64,000 nt of DNA, from NCBI GenBank assembly GCA_029263395.1, contig JAJCXO010000234.1:1-64000 (forward strand), read 5' to 3'. The notes below the pieces were generated by a model that saw only the letters and a list, made by a program, of their open reading frames with translations, did no database searches and was not told where the DNA came from. This DNA is from Acidobacteriota bacterium. Its GTDB lineage: Bacteria > Acidobacteriota > Thermoanaerobaculia > Multivoradales > J023. Within the stretch, counting starts at the first letter, position 1, and every line of letters starts with the position of its first letter. A program made the position numbers and the translations under genes. Shown here piece by piece: positions 9,622-19,181 of this stretch.

Positions 9622-9716
9622 GGTGTGGAAGTGCCAGCCTGAATCACGTTCTGAAATGAAACGTCACCGTTTCTGATCTTGGTTCAACTTTCAGCTTGAT
9701 TTCCCGAGGCGGTAGA

Positions 9717-10106
9717 TCAAGGCGGCCCCCAAGACCAGATAGGACGCCGAACTTTGGCGTAGACCCCGAAGCGTGGGCAACTTTCGACCACTTCCTTGAT
9801 GAACTCGAGGAATCCACGCGAGGAAGCTTCTCTATCTGAAGAGTCATTTCGGCTGCCAGCCGCCTGGTTGGACGGCGGTTCGCGAAGAGATGCTGCCACG
9901 TCCGCGGAACTGGACCGAGGATTCAATGACTCGAAGAAGACGCGCTCCACGTCGTCGAAGTGGTCCTTCTCCGGTTCTGGGCACTCAATCGACTGATTAT
10001 GGGCTCCGTTACCGATGTGGAGGAGTTGCGCACCGTACAGTGAACCACCGTGTTCTATGCCGAGCATCAGCAAGATATTGATAATGATCAAGACAGCGCC
10101 AGCCAT
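9717..10106 (-). CDS. Hypothetical small membrane-anchored protein, possibly frameshifted
   Basis: A doubtful gene. From the ATG at 10106 the product has about 129 residues: a hydrophobic N-terminal helix (MAGAVLIIINILLMLGIEHG), then a polar region with credible composition (HFDDVERVFFESLNP, FLEFIKEVVESCPRFGVY). The frame ends just after a run of five G at about 9724-9729. One base shift there would continue into a protein-like stretch ending at 9644 (RLDLPPREIKLKV, TVTFHFRT), which suggests a frameshift. The frame also opens upstream to 10244. No family was recognised. Confidence 0.35.
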   Translation of the reverse strand: MAGAVLIIINILLMLGIEHGGSLYGAQLLHIGNGAHNQSIECPEPEKDHFDDVERVFFESLNPRSSSADVAASLREPPSNQAAGSRNDSSDREASSRGFLEFIKEVVESCPRFGVYAKVRRPIWSWGPP

Positions 10107-10270
10107 GCGGTCTCTTCGTGGCTCACGCACCTTTCGTTTTCTTTCGAAGGTGCTTAGGTGATGTGGAATTCGTGCCAATACCGCACTCAAGGAAGAGGGG
10201 CAGCTCAAGTTCTGCTGCCGCCTCGGTGCAACCACGGAAACCATTCATCCAACGAATCTAGGAGACCTTG

Positions 10271-13200
10271 ATGATCAAGCGCGCAACGCTGCTATCGGCA
10301 GTCTTGATGCTGTTCACAGCTACGACTTTGGCGGCTGAAGAGCCCCTCAACCCCCTCGACTCCCTGCGCGGCTGGCGTAGTAACGAACCCTTTGTGACTG
10401 GAGAAGGGATCGAGGCGATCAATACAGCTAACGGCAACCTGCTGCTCACGGTGCCGTTGGGACAAGAGTACAAAGTGGGCCCAATTCTCAGTTATCGGTT
10501 CCAAGCCATCAACAACTCAGATGCTTGGGACCACGCTCGGATCGACTGTGAATACTCCAGTAACCCGGCAGCCTGTGAGGCGGTGTTTCAGCCGGTCAGT
10601 TTTGCGATTCCCAACCCCAACAGCAATGCCGGGCTGGGGTGGGAAGTTCACTTCGGCCAGCTTTACCAGCCAGTGCCGCCGCCCGGCTTGGGCGGTGTCG
10701 AGTTCCAGACCTGGCCGAATCGGGACGCCGACGTGGTCGACACCGGCTCGGACCGCCGTTGGCTATATGTCAGCCCGAGCGGCTCGTCCCACTACCTCTA
10801 CAAGCTAGCCGATCGCGGCACGCCGCACTTCAGTAAAGACAATAGCCAGTTACGCATGGTCGTCAAGGACGCATCAACAAGGGAGATTCATCAGCCGAAC
10901 GGCTTGATTTCGACCTTCAAACTGGTCAACGAACAAGCCGGAACCCTAGTTTGCGACGGCACCGGGCAAGCCTCATGTTGGCGCTTCGAGGAAACCCGCG
11001 ACCCTTACGGCAACTACGTGCGGGTGGGCTATTCCATCCAAGGATACGAAGAGATCTGGACGATCACAGACTCGACACAACGCAGCCATCGGATCGTCTT
11101 TTCAATCGACCCCGCGGACACCGCTGGCGGCGATTTGGAGGCCGGGCAGTGGGCCAACATGCACGGTGACCAGCTCGGTGATGTTCGGCGGGTGGTGGAC
11201 CGTGTTGAAGTTGCTGCCTTCGGCGACAACACAGCCGTCTATACCTTCGACTACGGCATCAATCGCATCACCCGTGGCTGTCCAAACAACCAGAGTGTCG
11301 ACGGTGTGCCCCAGCTTCCGGTCTCCAATAACACCATCCGCGTGCCGATCTTACGCGGTATCAGCTTTCCGGAGGGGCAGGGTTTCACCTTCGAGACGAA
11401 CACGGCTCAGAGCGGCGAGTGCTACAACCTGAGCGGCCGGATCCGAGCTGTCAACACGCCGACCCAGGGGCGCATCGAGTACACCTACCAGCGGTGGGGG
11501 TTCCCGACGCCATGTATTTATGTCAACAATGATGATGCTGAGCTCGAGACGTCGCGTTGGGGTATTAAAGCCAAAACCGTGATCGATCGTTTCGGAGCGG
11601 TGGAAGGGGTGTGGACATACTCGAGCACGCTACTCCCAGCGATCCTCGATCATGAGCTGAGTGGCCCTTTATGTAAACGTGCCGACTACCGTCGGACAAC
11701 GTTGAGCGGTCCAACATCCGAAAATCGATACACCAGAGAACTCTTCTTCAACGCCGTCCATCAGGGGCCCGAGGATCCTAGCGAGTTGGACCCGGTTGAT
11801 GAGTGGCAGGTTACAGACAATGGCTTGCCATACACCAAGACCGTCAAAGTCGGCAGTGGCGGCAGCGCCCGGTTTCTCTCTCAACAGACCTGGGACTGTG
11901 CGGTCGGCGGCGCATGCACCAAGCAGCGCTCCAAGTACGTCCGCTATGAGATGGGCTACCGTGACTGCGTCCGAAATCGCTTCCTCAAGGACACGCCGGG
12001 GTGTTTTCAAGTCAACCCACGGCGCACTGCAGAACGGACGGTTTTCCACACCGATGGTGCGCGATTCATCGAGCGCCAATGGATCAATTGGGACGGAGTT
12101 GGAAACCCTAGACGCCAGATCGTGCGCGATAACTTCCCGGGCGGCTCTGGGCCGGTAACGACGCTCACTGACTACACCACTACCAACGAAAACTTCGAAC
12201 ATGATCCTGCGACCGGCTATTTCAACTTCGGCACGCCGACGAATTATCTGCCGGCGCCCACCAGCCCGTGGATCCTCCACCGCTACAAGAAGCAAACCGT
12301 GACCGACAGCGGCAAAAGTTACGTCACTGAAGCCCAGTTCAACGGCCAAGGGTCTCTGACCTGTACTCGGGCTTGGAAGTCCGGCGGCCGGAGCCCTCAG
12401 GATGTGGTCTCCTTCCGTGGTCTCAGCGCTCAGGGGCTACCGACAACGCAGACGGTGGCAGGTGGTGATCAGGCTGCACTGGAAACGAATAGGCTGTGCT
12501 CGTTGATAGGCAGCTCGGCCGCTGGAACTCGCTTTGACACCACTAATACGTTCCAGTATTTGACACTGTCGAAGTCCCGCATCGGCACCATTGCAGAAGA
12601 CTTCCCCCTCTCCTACCATGCGAATATCGACCGCAACACCGGGTTTGAGAACGCGGTGTTCAACCCGGCGGGGCAGAAGACCACCCTCAACTTCGACCTC
12701 CTGGGCAGGATCCAGGCAGTCACTCCCGAGGCTTCGTTGAACCAAGCACGGACCAGCGTGCTCTATACGAACAATGTGGGAAAAGCCCCGCAAGTCAAAA
12801 TCACTCTGATTGAGGGCATCAAGAAAGTTGATCAGTTGCGGCAGATCTACGATCATCGCGGGCGGCTGTACCGCGAGCTCGTCCGCCGCCCAACGGGCCA
12901 GATTCCATGGACCGACTCGGCTGAGTCCGAGACTCGACGGCTCTACGATGCCTACGGCAATCTCATGACGTTGACCACTCAACAGGCCACGGGCACGACG
13001 AACTATACTCAGTCGACACGTTATGCCTCCTACGACCCCTTTGGCCGAGCCCATCGCATCACCAGCCCGGATGGCCAAATCGAGAGGTTGACGTTTCAAG
13101 GCGTGCGACGCTCGACGAGCACGGTCCAGGCCCGGACGTCCGAGACGGCGTTTTCCGATGTCGTGACCGCCAGGACCTTTGACAATCAGGGGCGCGAAGT

Positions 13201-15493
13201 CTCCATGGAGACGCCAAACTACACGCTGAGCCGAGTTTATGATCCGGATAGCAATGTGGTGTCCGCAACCCGGGTGGCAGGCGCCTCGAGCCAGACCCGT
13301 GCCTTCAAGTGGGATCATCGTGGTTTCTTGGCTGAGGAGGTCCTCCCTGAAGTGGGTGCAGGAGCTGGCAATGGCCGAGTTTTCTTCACCCGGGACGTCC
13401 TGGGGAATCCTCGAGCTCGCGTCGACGATCAGCGAACCCTGACGTTTGACTACGACAACGCGGGGCGGTCTCTGCGTACTTGGGAAGGATCACGGTTGTG
13501 GAGCGAACAAGAATGGGGAACTAATAACGTTTTCGGCGACTATCGTAAAGGCAAGTTGGTCAAAGCCGTGCGGCACAACTACCAAAATAATGGCGATGCC
13601 TGGCCGATCGCGGAAACCTATGAATATCGCGGCCGGTTGGGTTTGTTGAGTCACAAAACGACGCAGCTGCTGCATCCAGACGGACCCGGTGGTCCACCGA
13701 TTGACGGGGCCAAGTTCATTCAGAGTTTCGGCTATGATGCCCTTGGTCAGCGGACGGAGACGACCTATCCGGCCTGTGTGACGCCGCCAGGTGGTGATCA
13801 GTACTGCGATGATCCCAACCAAGGGCCAGCTCACACGGCAAATACCGCTTTCAACGTTGGGCAACCTGTGAGCGTCAGCTCGAGCCTGGGTGCGGCGTCG
13901 GCGACGTACACCTACCATGTCAATCGTCAGCTTGCCCGCGCCGACTATGACAACGGCGTGCAAACTTTTTTTGATCAGGGGACGGCGGGGATGCCGCGTC
14001 CGCAGCGCATCCACACCCATCGCACCAGCGGAAGTGGTTTGTTGTTCGATACCGGCGCGTACCAATACGATGGCGCCGGCAATATCTGGGCGATTGGCGC
14101 CGATCGGTACACCTACGATGGCGCAGGTCGTCTGCTTTCCGGCACTGTGAAACACGCCCCGGGTAGTCGTCGCGAGGACTACACCTACGATGCGTTCGAC
14201 AACTTGACCGGTAGTCGTCGCGATTCTGGGAGTTGGAGCAACCTCCAGATCGACAACAAGAATCGCGTGCTTGGCCCGCTGGGTGGACCCATCGACACCT
14301 TCTATGACGCGGCTGGCAACATGCTTGCCAAGGGCCAGGGTGTCAACGGCCTACCCCTTTTGGAGATGGACCATGACGCATTCAACATGATGACGCAGGT
14401 CACTCTCAATCAGACCACCAGCCCCAAGAACTACCACTACCTGTACGGCCCCGGGAACTACCGCATCATGACCTTCATCCCGCACGAACAAAAGCGGACC
14501 TTCCGTCTGCGGGATCTCAACGGCAAGGTCTTGCGGGAGTACTCGGTGGCTGGCTGGGGCCCGCCAACCGCAACCACCCCCGGCGAAGTGTGGACCTTCG
14601 AGAAGGACTTCCTCTACGGCCCCGACGGTATGTTTGCCACCGTTGGTCTCGGCAACGTGCCGCGCTATTTTCACCGCGACCACCTTGGGTCGACGCGGAT
14701 GATCACCGGCAATGCTAGCCAAGTTGCCTACCAGGCGGCCTTTTATCCTTATGGTGGCGAGATCGCGATTGTGAGTGGCGGTCCCGAGTGGGCGTCCAAG
14801 TTTACCGGCCACGAGCGGGATGCTCACGGTCGCACCGACTACATGTTGGGACGGACCTACCACCTGGCGACCCACCGGTTCACCAGTGTCGATCCAGCGC
14901 GGGACGGCTGGAACTTGTACGGGTATGTTGGCGGGAACCCGATCAATAGGGCAGATCCCACGGGTCTCGTGGATGTTGACTTGTCAAAGGAAATTGCCGC
15001 GACCGGCGGCCTCACCGTCACCAGCGTAGCAGCAGATCAGGCTGGACTTTACTACTCGCGTGTTGCCACATCAGCTGGAACGGGAGAGGCTTTTGTCCGA
15101 TCCCTCGCAGAAACCAAACACGCAGCCAGAATTTCTAACCTCAAGAATGTTACGTTGAAGCCTGGCCAGCAAAGGCTCTTGAGCCGTGCTGGGCAGCTCG
15201 GTGCGCAGAAGAAGGTTGCCACCTCGACCGTCGGCCGCCTCGTGACTCTCGGTAAGGCTGTGAATTGGGTTGGCTTTGTGGCTCTCCTCGCGGATGGAGG
15301 AATCACTCTGCACAAAACTGGAGACCAACTGATTTTCGAGGCAGAGGCGGGAACCAATAGCGCGGTTCTGCCAGAGGCCCCCCTCAGGGTCAAGCTACGC
15401 TTTCTTGCACTGCGTAGGGCTGCGGCAGAGCGCAAGGCAGCCGAGGAGAAGCAGGCGGCGACCGCTGACGATGAGGAAACCCAAGAAGAGTAG
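10271..15493 (+). CDS. RHS/YD-repeat protein with unique C-terminal tail
   Basis: A 1740-residue secreted RHS-type protein. A signal peptide (about residues 1-21, ending TTLAA) is followed by an N-terminal beta-rich segment and many YD repeats (YDAYGNLMTL, YDPFGRAHRITSPDG, YDYDNAGRSL-type). The canonical RHS core is YFHRDHLGSTRMITG ... AAFYPYGGE ... LGRTYHLATHRFTSVDPA, ending NRADPTG at about residue 1565. The last 175 residues differ completely: a small hydrophobic helix (VNWVGFVALLADGGITL) and a charged Ala/Glu/Arg-rich end. In polymorphic-toxin RHS proteins this is the toxin position, but no nuclease or ADP-ribosyltransferase motif is visible and no plus-strand immunity-like gene follows. 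The ATG at 10271 has GGAG six bases upstream. A TTG at 10268 is the alternative. Confidence 0.9.
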   Translation: MIKRATLLSAVLMLFTATTLAAEEPLNPLDSLRGWRSNEPFVTGEGIEAINTANGNLLLTVPLGQEYKVGPILSYRFQAINNSDAWDHARIDCEYSSNPAACEAVFQPVSFAIPNPNSNAGLGWEVHFGQLYQPVPPPGLGGVEFQTWPNRDADVVDTGSDRRWLYVSPSGSSHYLYKLADRGTPHFSKDNSQLRMVVKDASTREIHQPNGLISTFKLVNEQAGTLVCDGTGQASCWRFEETRDPYGNYVRVGYSIQGYEEIWTITDSTQRSHRIVFSIDPADTAGGDLEAGQWANMHGDQLGDVRRVVDRVEVAAFGDNTAVYTFDYGINRITRGCPNNQSVDGVPQLPVSNNTIRVPILRGISFPEGQGFTFETNTAQSGECYNLSGRIRAVNTPTQGRIEYTYQRWGFPTPCIYVNNDDAELETSRWGIKAKTVIDRFGAVEGVWTYSSTLLPAILDHELSGPLCKRADYRRTTLSGPTSENRYTRELFFNAVHQGPEDPSELDPVDEWQVTDNGLPYTKTVKVGSGGSARFLSQQTWDCAVGGACTKQRSKYVRYEMGYRDCVRNRFLKDTPGCFQVNPRRTAERTVFHTDGARFIERQWINWDGVGNPRRQIVRDNFPGGSGPVTTLTDYTTTNENFEHDPATGYFNFGTPTNYLPAPTSPWILHRYKKQTVTDSGKSYVTEAQFNGQGSLTCTRAWKSGGRSPQDVVSFRGLSAQGLPTTQTVAGGDQAALETNRLCSLIGSSAAGTRFDTTNTFQYLTLSKSRIGTIAEDFPLSYHANIDRNTGFENAVFNPAGQKTTLNFDLLGRIQAVTPEASLNQARTSVLYTNNVGKAPQVKITLIEGIKKVDQLRQIYDHRGRLYRELVRRPTGQIPWTDSAESETRRLYDAYGNLMTLTTQQATGTTNYTQSTRYASYDPFGRAHRITSPDGQIERLTFQGVRRSTSTVQARTSETAFSDVVTARTFDNQGREVSMETPNYTLSRVYDPDSNVVSATRVAGASSQTRAFKWDHRGFLAEEVLPEVGAGAGNGRVFFTRDVLGNPRARVDDQRTLTFDYDNAGRSLRTWEGSRLWSEQEWGTNNVFGDYRKGKLVKAVRHNYQNNGDAWPIAETYEYRGRLGLLSHKTTQLLHPDGPGGPPIDGAKFIQSFGYDALGQRTETTYPACVTPPGGDQYCDDPNQGPAHTANTAFNVGQPVSVSSSLGAASATYTYHVNRQLARADYDNGVQTFFDQGTAGMPRPQRIHTHRTSGSGLLFDTGAYQYDGAGNIWAIGADRYTYDGAGRLLSGTVKHAPGSRREDYTYDAFDNLTGSRRDSGSWSNLQIDNKNRVLGPLGGPIDTFYDAAGNMLAKGQGVNGLPLLEMDHDAFNMMTQVTLNQTTSPKNYHYLYGPGNYRIMTFIPHEQKRTFRLRDLNGKVLREYSVAGWGPPTATTPGEVWTFEKDFLYGPDGMFATVGLGNVPRYFHRDHLGSTRMITGNASQVAYQAAFYPYGGEIAIVSGGPEWASKFTGHERDAHGRTDYMLGRTYHLATHRFTSVDPARDGWNLYGYVGGNPINRADPTGLVDVDLSKEIAATGGLTVTSVAADQAGLYYSRVATSAGTGEAFVRSLAETKHAARISNLKNVTLKPGQQRLLSRAGQLGAQKKVATSTVGRLVTLGKAVNWVGFVALLADGGITLHKTGDQLIFEAEAGTNSAVLPEAPLRVKLRFLALRRAAAERKAAEEKQAATADDEETQEE

Positions 15494-15543
15494 GACCCAC
15501 CGGCTGTCGAGCCAGGATTCGACAGCAGCCTTGATTAGGCCTT

Positions 15544-15573
15544 GGCCAGCCGTTGCGCCTCCGACGGCTGGCC
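15544..15573. terminator. Possible bidirectional terminator hairpin
   Basis: A perfect 10-bp inverted repeat (GGCCAGCCGT / ACGGCTGGCC) with a 10-base loop between two convergent genes, the RHS gene and the kinase gene. A second hairpin (CTGTCGA / TCGACAG) lies 20 bp to the left. No T-run follows on either strand, so the terminator call rests mainly on position. Confidence 0.4.
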
Positions 15574-15766
15574 TCGACATCAGCTTGTTCGAGGATCTCT
15601 GTAGCGCCTGAGCACTCAAGCACCGAATTTGAGCAGCTGCCGAGTGGCAACGCTTTCACGGTGGTCAGGGCCGTAAGCCGTCGTCAGCAGTTCAAGAGCT
15701 CGTTCGACTCACTCTTGGCCACATTCGCTTTGCCCACGATGGAAATCGACGGACTCCTGGTCTTGG

Positions 15767-18379
15767 CTACAGTGGACCTTCGATGTCAATCTGAGCAAGA
15801 AGCTCTCGCCACTCCGCGATCTCGACACGGTGATCGATCCGCTCTTCGTAGCCCGCCTCGACGACTGAGCCAAAGATACTTCGCATTCGCTCCACGCTGG
15901 TCTCGCGATCACCGAGTTGCCACTGACAGAAGGCGATATACCATCGACTCGAGTGCATCTGATAGTTCGGCTGGTCCCGAAGAGACTCCAAGATCTCGAC
16001 CCCTTCCTGAAGCAGCGGTAACGCTTCTTTGCATTGCTCAGTTCCAGCCAACGCTTCCGCCAAGTAGAGAGTGGGGAATGCCAGGTCATAGGATTCAGGT
16101 TCGACGTTGAGTCGAGATATCTCCCAGGCGCGCCGGTGAAACTCGACGGACTCTTGGCGTTTTCCCTGGCGCCAAAGAGCGTGACCGAGCCCTGACTCGA
16201 TGACCGCCAAAACGAAGTGCTGCTCGTCGAAGAGCAGCTCCTGCATCGCCTTGGCTTGGCGAAAGAATTCCTCCGCCGCAGAGAATTGGTAAGCGCTGAT
16301 GTTCCCGCTTCCCAAATCTGTCAGGGTCCATACGATCTGTTCATGAGGTTGGCCGAAGAATGCTCGTTGATCTTTGAGCAGTCGTTCTAGAATGGGAAGG
16401 CCCTGCTGGTTATCGGTTGCCTCTTTGGACATCCCTACCTTGGCAGCGAGCAGACGGCGAGCCTCGAAGATTTCCGGGTGGAGAGGGCCATGGGCTAGAG
16501 TCAAGAGTTCAAGGGAGCGTCGGATTCTCTCCTCGGCGCGGTCAATGTTGCCACGGTAGAGATCCATCGACGCGAGCTCCCGGATCACAATTCCTGCCAA
16601 GGTGGGGTGATCTTCCGACCGCGGGCCCAACTGGGAGAGTGCCTCATCGAGGGCAGTCTCAGCAGCGTCGAGATCCCCTAGGCTTCCTTGGGAGCGCCCC
16701 AACAGCATGAGGGATTCGGCCAAATCCAACCGCTCGGGAAGGGGACGAAGCAAGTTGGCTGCTGCCTCAGCGTGACTAGCGGCTGCCGGGTAATCCGAAT
16801 CGCTCCATTCTAGCCGCGCCATCAGCCGGTGGCTCTCGGCGAGTCCCGACGGATCTGCGAGCGTCTTCCGCACCGCCAGTGCAGGCTCGAGCAAGCGCCG
16901 CGCTTCGGGCTGTGCCGACAGCTCGAGGTAGGCTTTGCCGATCGCCGTGGCCAAAGCGGCGCGTGTCGCTTGGGGCTGATTCTCTGACGAGTTCCAAACT
17001 GCGGCACCGCGATCCAGCAACTGGCGAGCAGTGAGCTCTTGCCCCTGGTGCACGTCGGGCTCTGCGCCCTCGAACAAGCCACCCAGGAAACGGACCACCT
17101 CACGGGCGGTCCTGGTTTCGGCTTCGGTGCGTGCCTTTTCAATCTTGAGCCGTCGGGCGGCGAGCGTCATACTGATGGAGAAGCCGACGAGCAGCAGAAG
17201 GAGCGTTGCCGCAGCTGCGACAGCAAGTCGATTGCGTCCAACGAAACGGTGCAGCGTGTAGGGAAGGCTAGGTGCGCGGGCGAGAATGGGGAGGCCGTTG
17301 CGAAAGCGGTCGAGGTCCTCCGCCATCGCTCGGGTTGACCCGTAGCGGCGATGCGGTTCCGTCTCCAGCGCCTTGAGTGTTATGGTATCGAGGTCGCCTT
17401 GCAACGCCCTCGTCGGTACTGCGTCGTCAAGGGCGTTTGCCACCGCGGCGCTCGGTGGCGGGATTGTACCCGTGCCTTGCGCCCAACGTTTGGCTTCCTC
17501 GCCCACACCAACGCTCAGCTTGTACGGCAATGTTCCAGTCAGGAGCTCATAAAGTACGAGCCCTAGCGAGTAGACGTCGCTAGCGGTGGTCACGTCGTCA
17601 CCGCGCAGTTGTTCGGGGCTGGCATATTGCGGAGTCATGGGTTGTTGGAAGGTGCGGGTCAAGCGCTGCTCTTCAGGCTCGTCACCGGGCAACACCCGTG
17701 CAATGCCAAAGTCCAACAACTTGGGCTCACCTCGAGCGGTGACCAGAATGTTGGCCGGCTTCAGGTCGCGATGCACGACCAGGTTGCGGTGGGCAAAGGC
17801 TACGGCTTCGCAGATCTCTGAAAACATGGCCAGCCGCTGATCTAAAGTTGGCTGCTGCTGGCTGCGCCAGGCGTCTAATCGGACCCCTTCGACCCATTCT
17901 AGGACGATGTAGGGAATGCCGTTGTCCGTCGTTCCGGCGTCGTAGAGTTGGGCGACATGAGGATGCTCGAGGTTGCCGAGAATACGGCACTCGGTCTTGA
18001 AGCGTTCGATGGCCCGTTGGGTGAGCAGCGCTTGGTTGAGAAACTTGATGGCGACCCGGCGCTCGTAGCGCTCATCATCGCGTTCGGCCTCGAAGACAAC
18101 TCCGCCGCCGCCTTCGCCAACCACTTCTCCAAGTCGCCACGGACCAATACGGTCCCCTGGACTGACGGCAAGGGGTGTGTCTCCACGCAACATGATTCCC
18201 CCGGATTGATCCAGCATCGTCAATCCATCGACGTCATGTGCCAGTAGGGCCTCGACCTCTGCTCGCAGCTCCTGATCCTGACCGCATTTGACGTCGAGTG
18301 CGGCTGACTGCTCAGCGATCGGTAGGTCCGCGACAGACCTGAAAATATCGTCGATTTGACGCCAGCGTTCGTGGTTCAT
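15767..18379 (-). CDS. Membrane Ser/Thr protein kinase with C-terminal TPR region
   Basis: An 870-residue Hanks-type kinase. The glycine loop GEGGGGVV is at about residues 88-95, the catalytic Lys in VAIKF at about 112, HRDLKPANI at about 203-211, DFGIA at 223-227 and the SPE motif at about 254-256. A single membrane helix (about 385-405, LAVAAAATLLLLLVGFSISM) places the kinase domain inside the cell and the remaining 460 residues outside. That outer part consists of helical tetratricopeptide-like repeats, probably a sensor. The gene starts 15 bp after the stop of the ECF sigma gene on the same strand, so they form an operon. This sigma/kinase arrangement is frequent in Acidobacteriota and Planctomycetota. 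The phosphorylation targets are unknown. Confidence 0.95.
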   Translation of the reverse strand: MNHERWRQIDDIFRSVADLPIAEQSAALDVKCGQDQELRAEVEALLAHDVDGLTMLDQSGGIMLRGDTPLAVSPGDRIGPWRLGEVVGEGGGGVVFEAERDDERYERRVAIKFLNQALLTQRAIERFKTECRILGNLEHPHVAQLYDAGTTDNGIPYIVLEWVEGVRLDAWRSQQQPTLDQRLAMFSEICEAVAFAHRNLVVHRDLKPANILVTARGEPKLLDFGIARVLPGDEPEEQRLTRTFQQPMTPQYASPEQLRGDDVTTASDVYSLGLVLYELLTGTLPYKLSVGVGEEAKRWAQGTGTIPPPSAAVANALDDAVPTRALQGDLDTITLKALETEPHRRYGSTRAMAEDLDRFRNGLPILARAPSLPYTLHRFVGRNRLAVAAAATLLLLLVGFSISMTLAARRLKIEKARTEAETRTAREVVRFLGGLFEGAEPDVHQGQELTARQLLDRGAAVWNSSENQPQATRAALATAIGKAYLELSAQPEARRLLEPALAVRKTLADPSGLAESHRLMARLEWSDSDYPAAASHAEAAANLLRPLPERLDLAESLMLLGRSQGSLGDLDAAETALDEALSQLGPRSEDHPTLAGIVIRELASMDLYRGNIDRAEERIRRSLELLTLAHGPLHPEIFEARRLLAAKVGMSKEATDNQQGLPILERLLKDQRAFFGQPHEQIVWTLTDLGSGNISAYQFSAAEEFFRQAKAMQELLFDEQHFVLAVIESGLGHALWRQGKRQESVEFHRRAWEISRLNVEPESYDLAFPTLYLAEALAGTEQCKEALPLLQEGVEILESLRDQPNYQMHSSRWYIAFCQWQLGDRETSVERMRSIFGSVVEAGYEERIDHRVEIAEWRELLAQIDIEGPL

Positions 18380-18394
18380 ATCGAATTGTTGATC

Positions 18395-18949
18395 CTACGT
18401 AGACGTCAACGCGCCGCCTGATGCCTGGTCCTCGGCCAGCATTTTGGCAATCCATGCCCGTGCAGACCGCCACTCACGGTTGACGGTGGAGGTCGACGTA
18501 TCGAGCTCTGAGGCCAGCTCTGGCACGGTCATTCCGCCGAGGACCCGTAGCTCGACGAGTCGGGCCTTGCGTTCGTCGAATTCAGCCAGCCGAGTGAGGG
18601 CGCGATCGAAGGCGAGGATTTCGAGCGGGCGTGGCATCTCGAGTTGATGTTGGTCGTCGAGGGTGATCCGGTGGCGGTCGCCACCCCGTTTCTGCCGTCC
18701 TCGGTCGCGCGCCCAGTCGACCAACACCTGGCGCATGACGTTGGCGGCAACACCAATAAAGTGTCCGCGATTTTGCCAATCAGCTCCGTGCTTGGAGAGT
18801 CTCATGTAGGCTTCGTGGACCAGTGCAGTTGGCTGTAGGGTATGTTCCGACCGCTCTCGACGAAGATGTCGCTCAGCCAACATCTTCAGTTCCGAGTAGG
18901 TCTGCAGAAACAGGCGGTCGATGGTAGGGGAGTCTTGGACCAGCGACAT
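18395..18949 (-). CDS. ECF-type sigma factor paired with Ser/Thr kinase
   Basis: A 184-residue sigma factor of the short ECF class often found beside Ser/Thr kinases. Region 2 contains LAERHLRRERSEHTLQPTAL and VHEAYMRLSKH ... GHFIGVAANVMRQVLVDWAR. Region 4 contains LTRLAEFDERKARLVELRVL followed by the helix-turn-helix MTVPELASELDTSTSTVNREW. It is the first gene of a two-gene operon with the kinase at 15767-18379. No anti-sigma factor is adjacent, so the kinase may control its activity by phosphorylation. That is inference from gene order. Confidence 0.93.
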   Translation of the reverse strand: MSLVQDSPTIDRLFLQTYSELKMLAERHLRRERSEHTLQPTALVHEAYMRLSKHGADWQNRGHFIGVAANVMRQVLVDWARDRGRQKRGGDRHRITLDDQHQLEMPRPLEILAFDRALTRLAEFDERKARLVELRVLGGMTVPELASELDTSTSTVNREWRSARAWIAKMLAEDQASGGALTST

Positions 18950-19181
18950 GTTGAATACTCGATGAATGAAGGCGCAGCAGTCGCAGGAGATACCTAGAAG
19001 TTCAGCGATGAGGGCGCGCGACCAGCTGCCAAAGGTGTCGCGCTGAGTGCCGCGAAGAGTCTGCTGGCAGGCTTCGCAAGACGAACCCTGCGCTCCTCGT
19101 TGTACGAAGAGCCTGAAGTATAGTTGCTGCTCGTTGGCTGGTAGCTAGGAGAACGGGCTCGGCCGGGCCCCATCAAAGACC
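18950..19181. other. Upstream region of the sigma/kinase operon
   Basis: About 230 bp without a gene, between the start of the minus-strand ECF gene and the repeat array. It should contain the sigma/kinase operon promoter. No clear -35/-10 pair was identified. Confidence 0.35.

Noticed and set aside
12437-13318. 293-residue antisense frame opposite the RHS gene
   Set aside because: No motif; the plus strand carries unmistakable YD repeats throughout.
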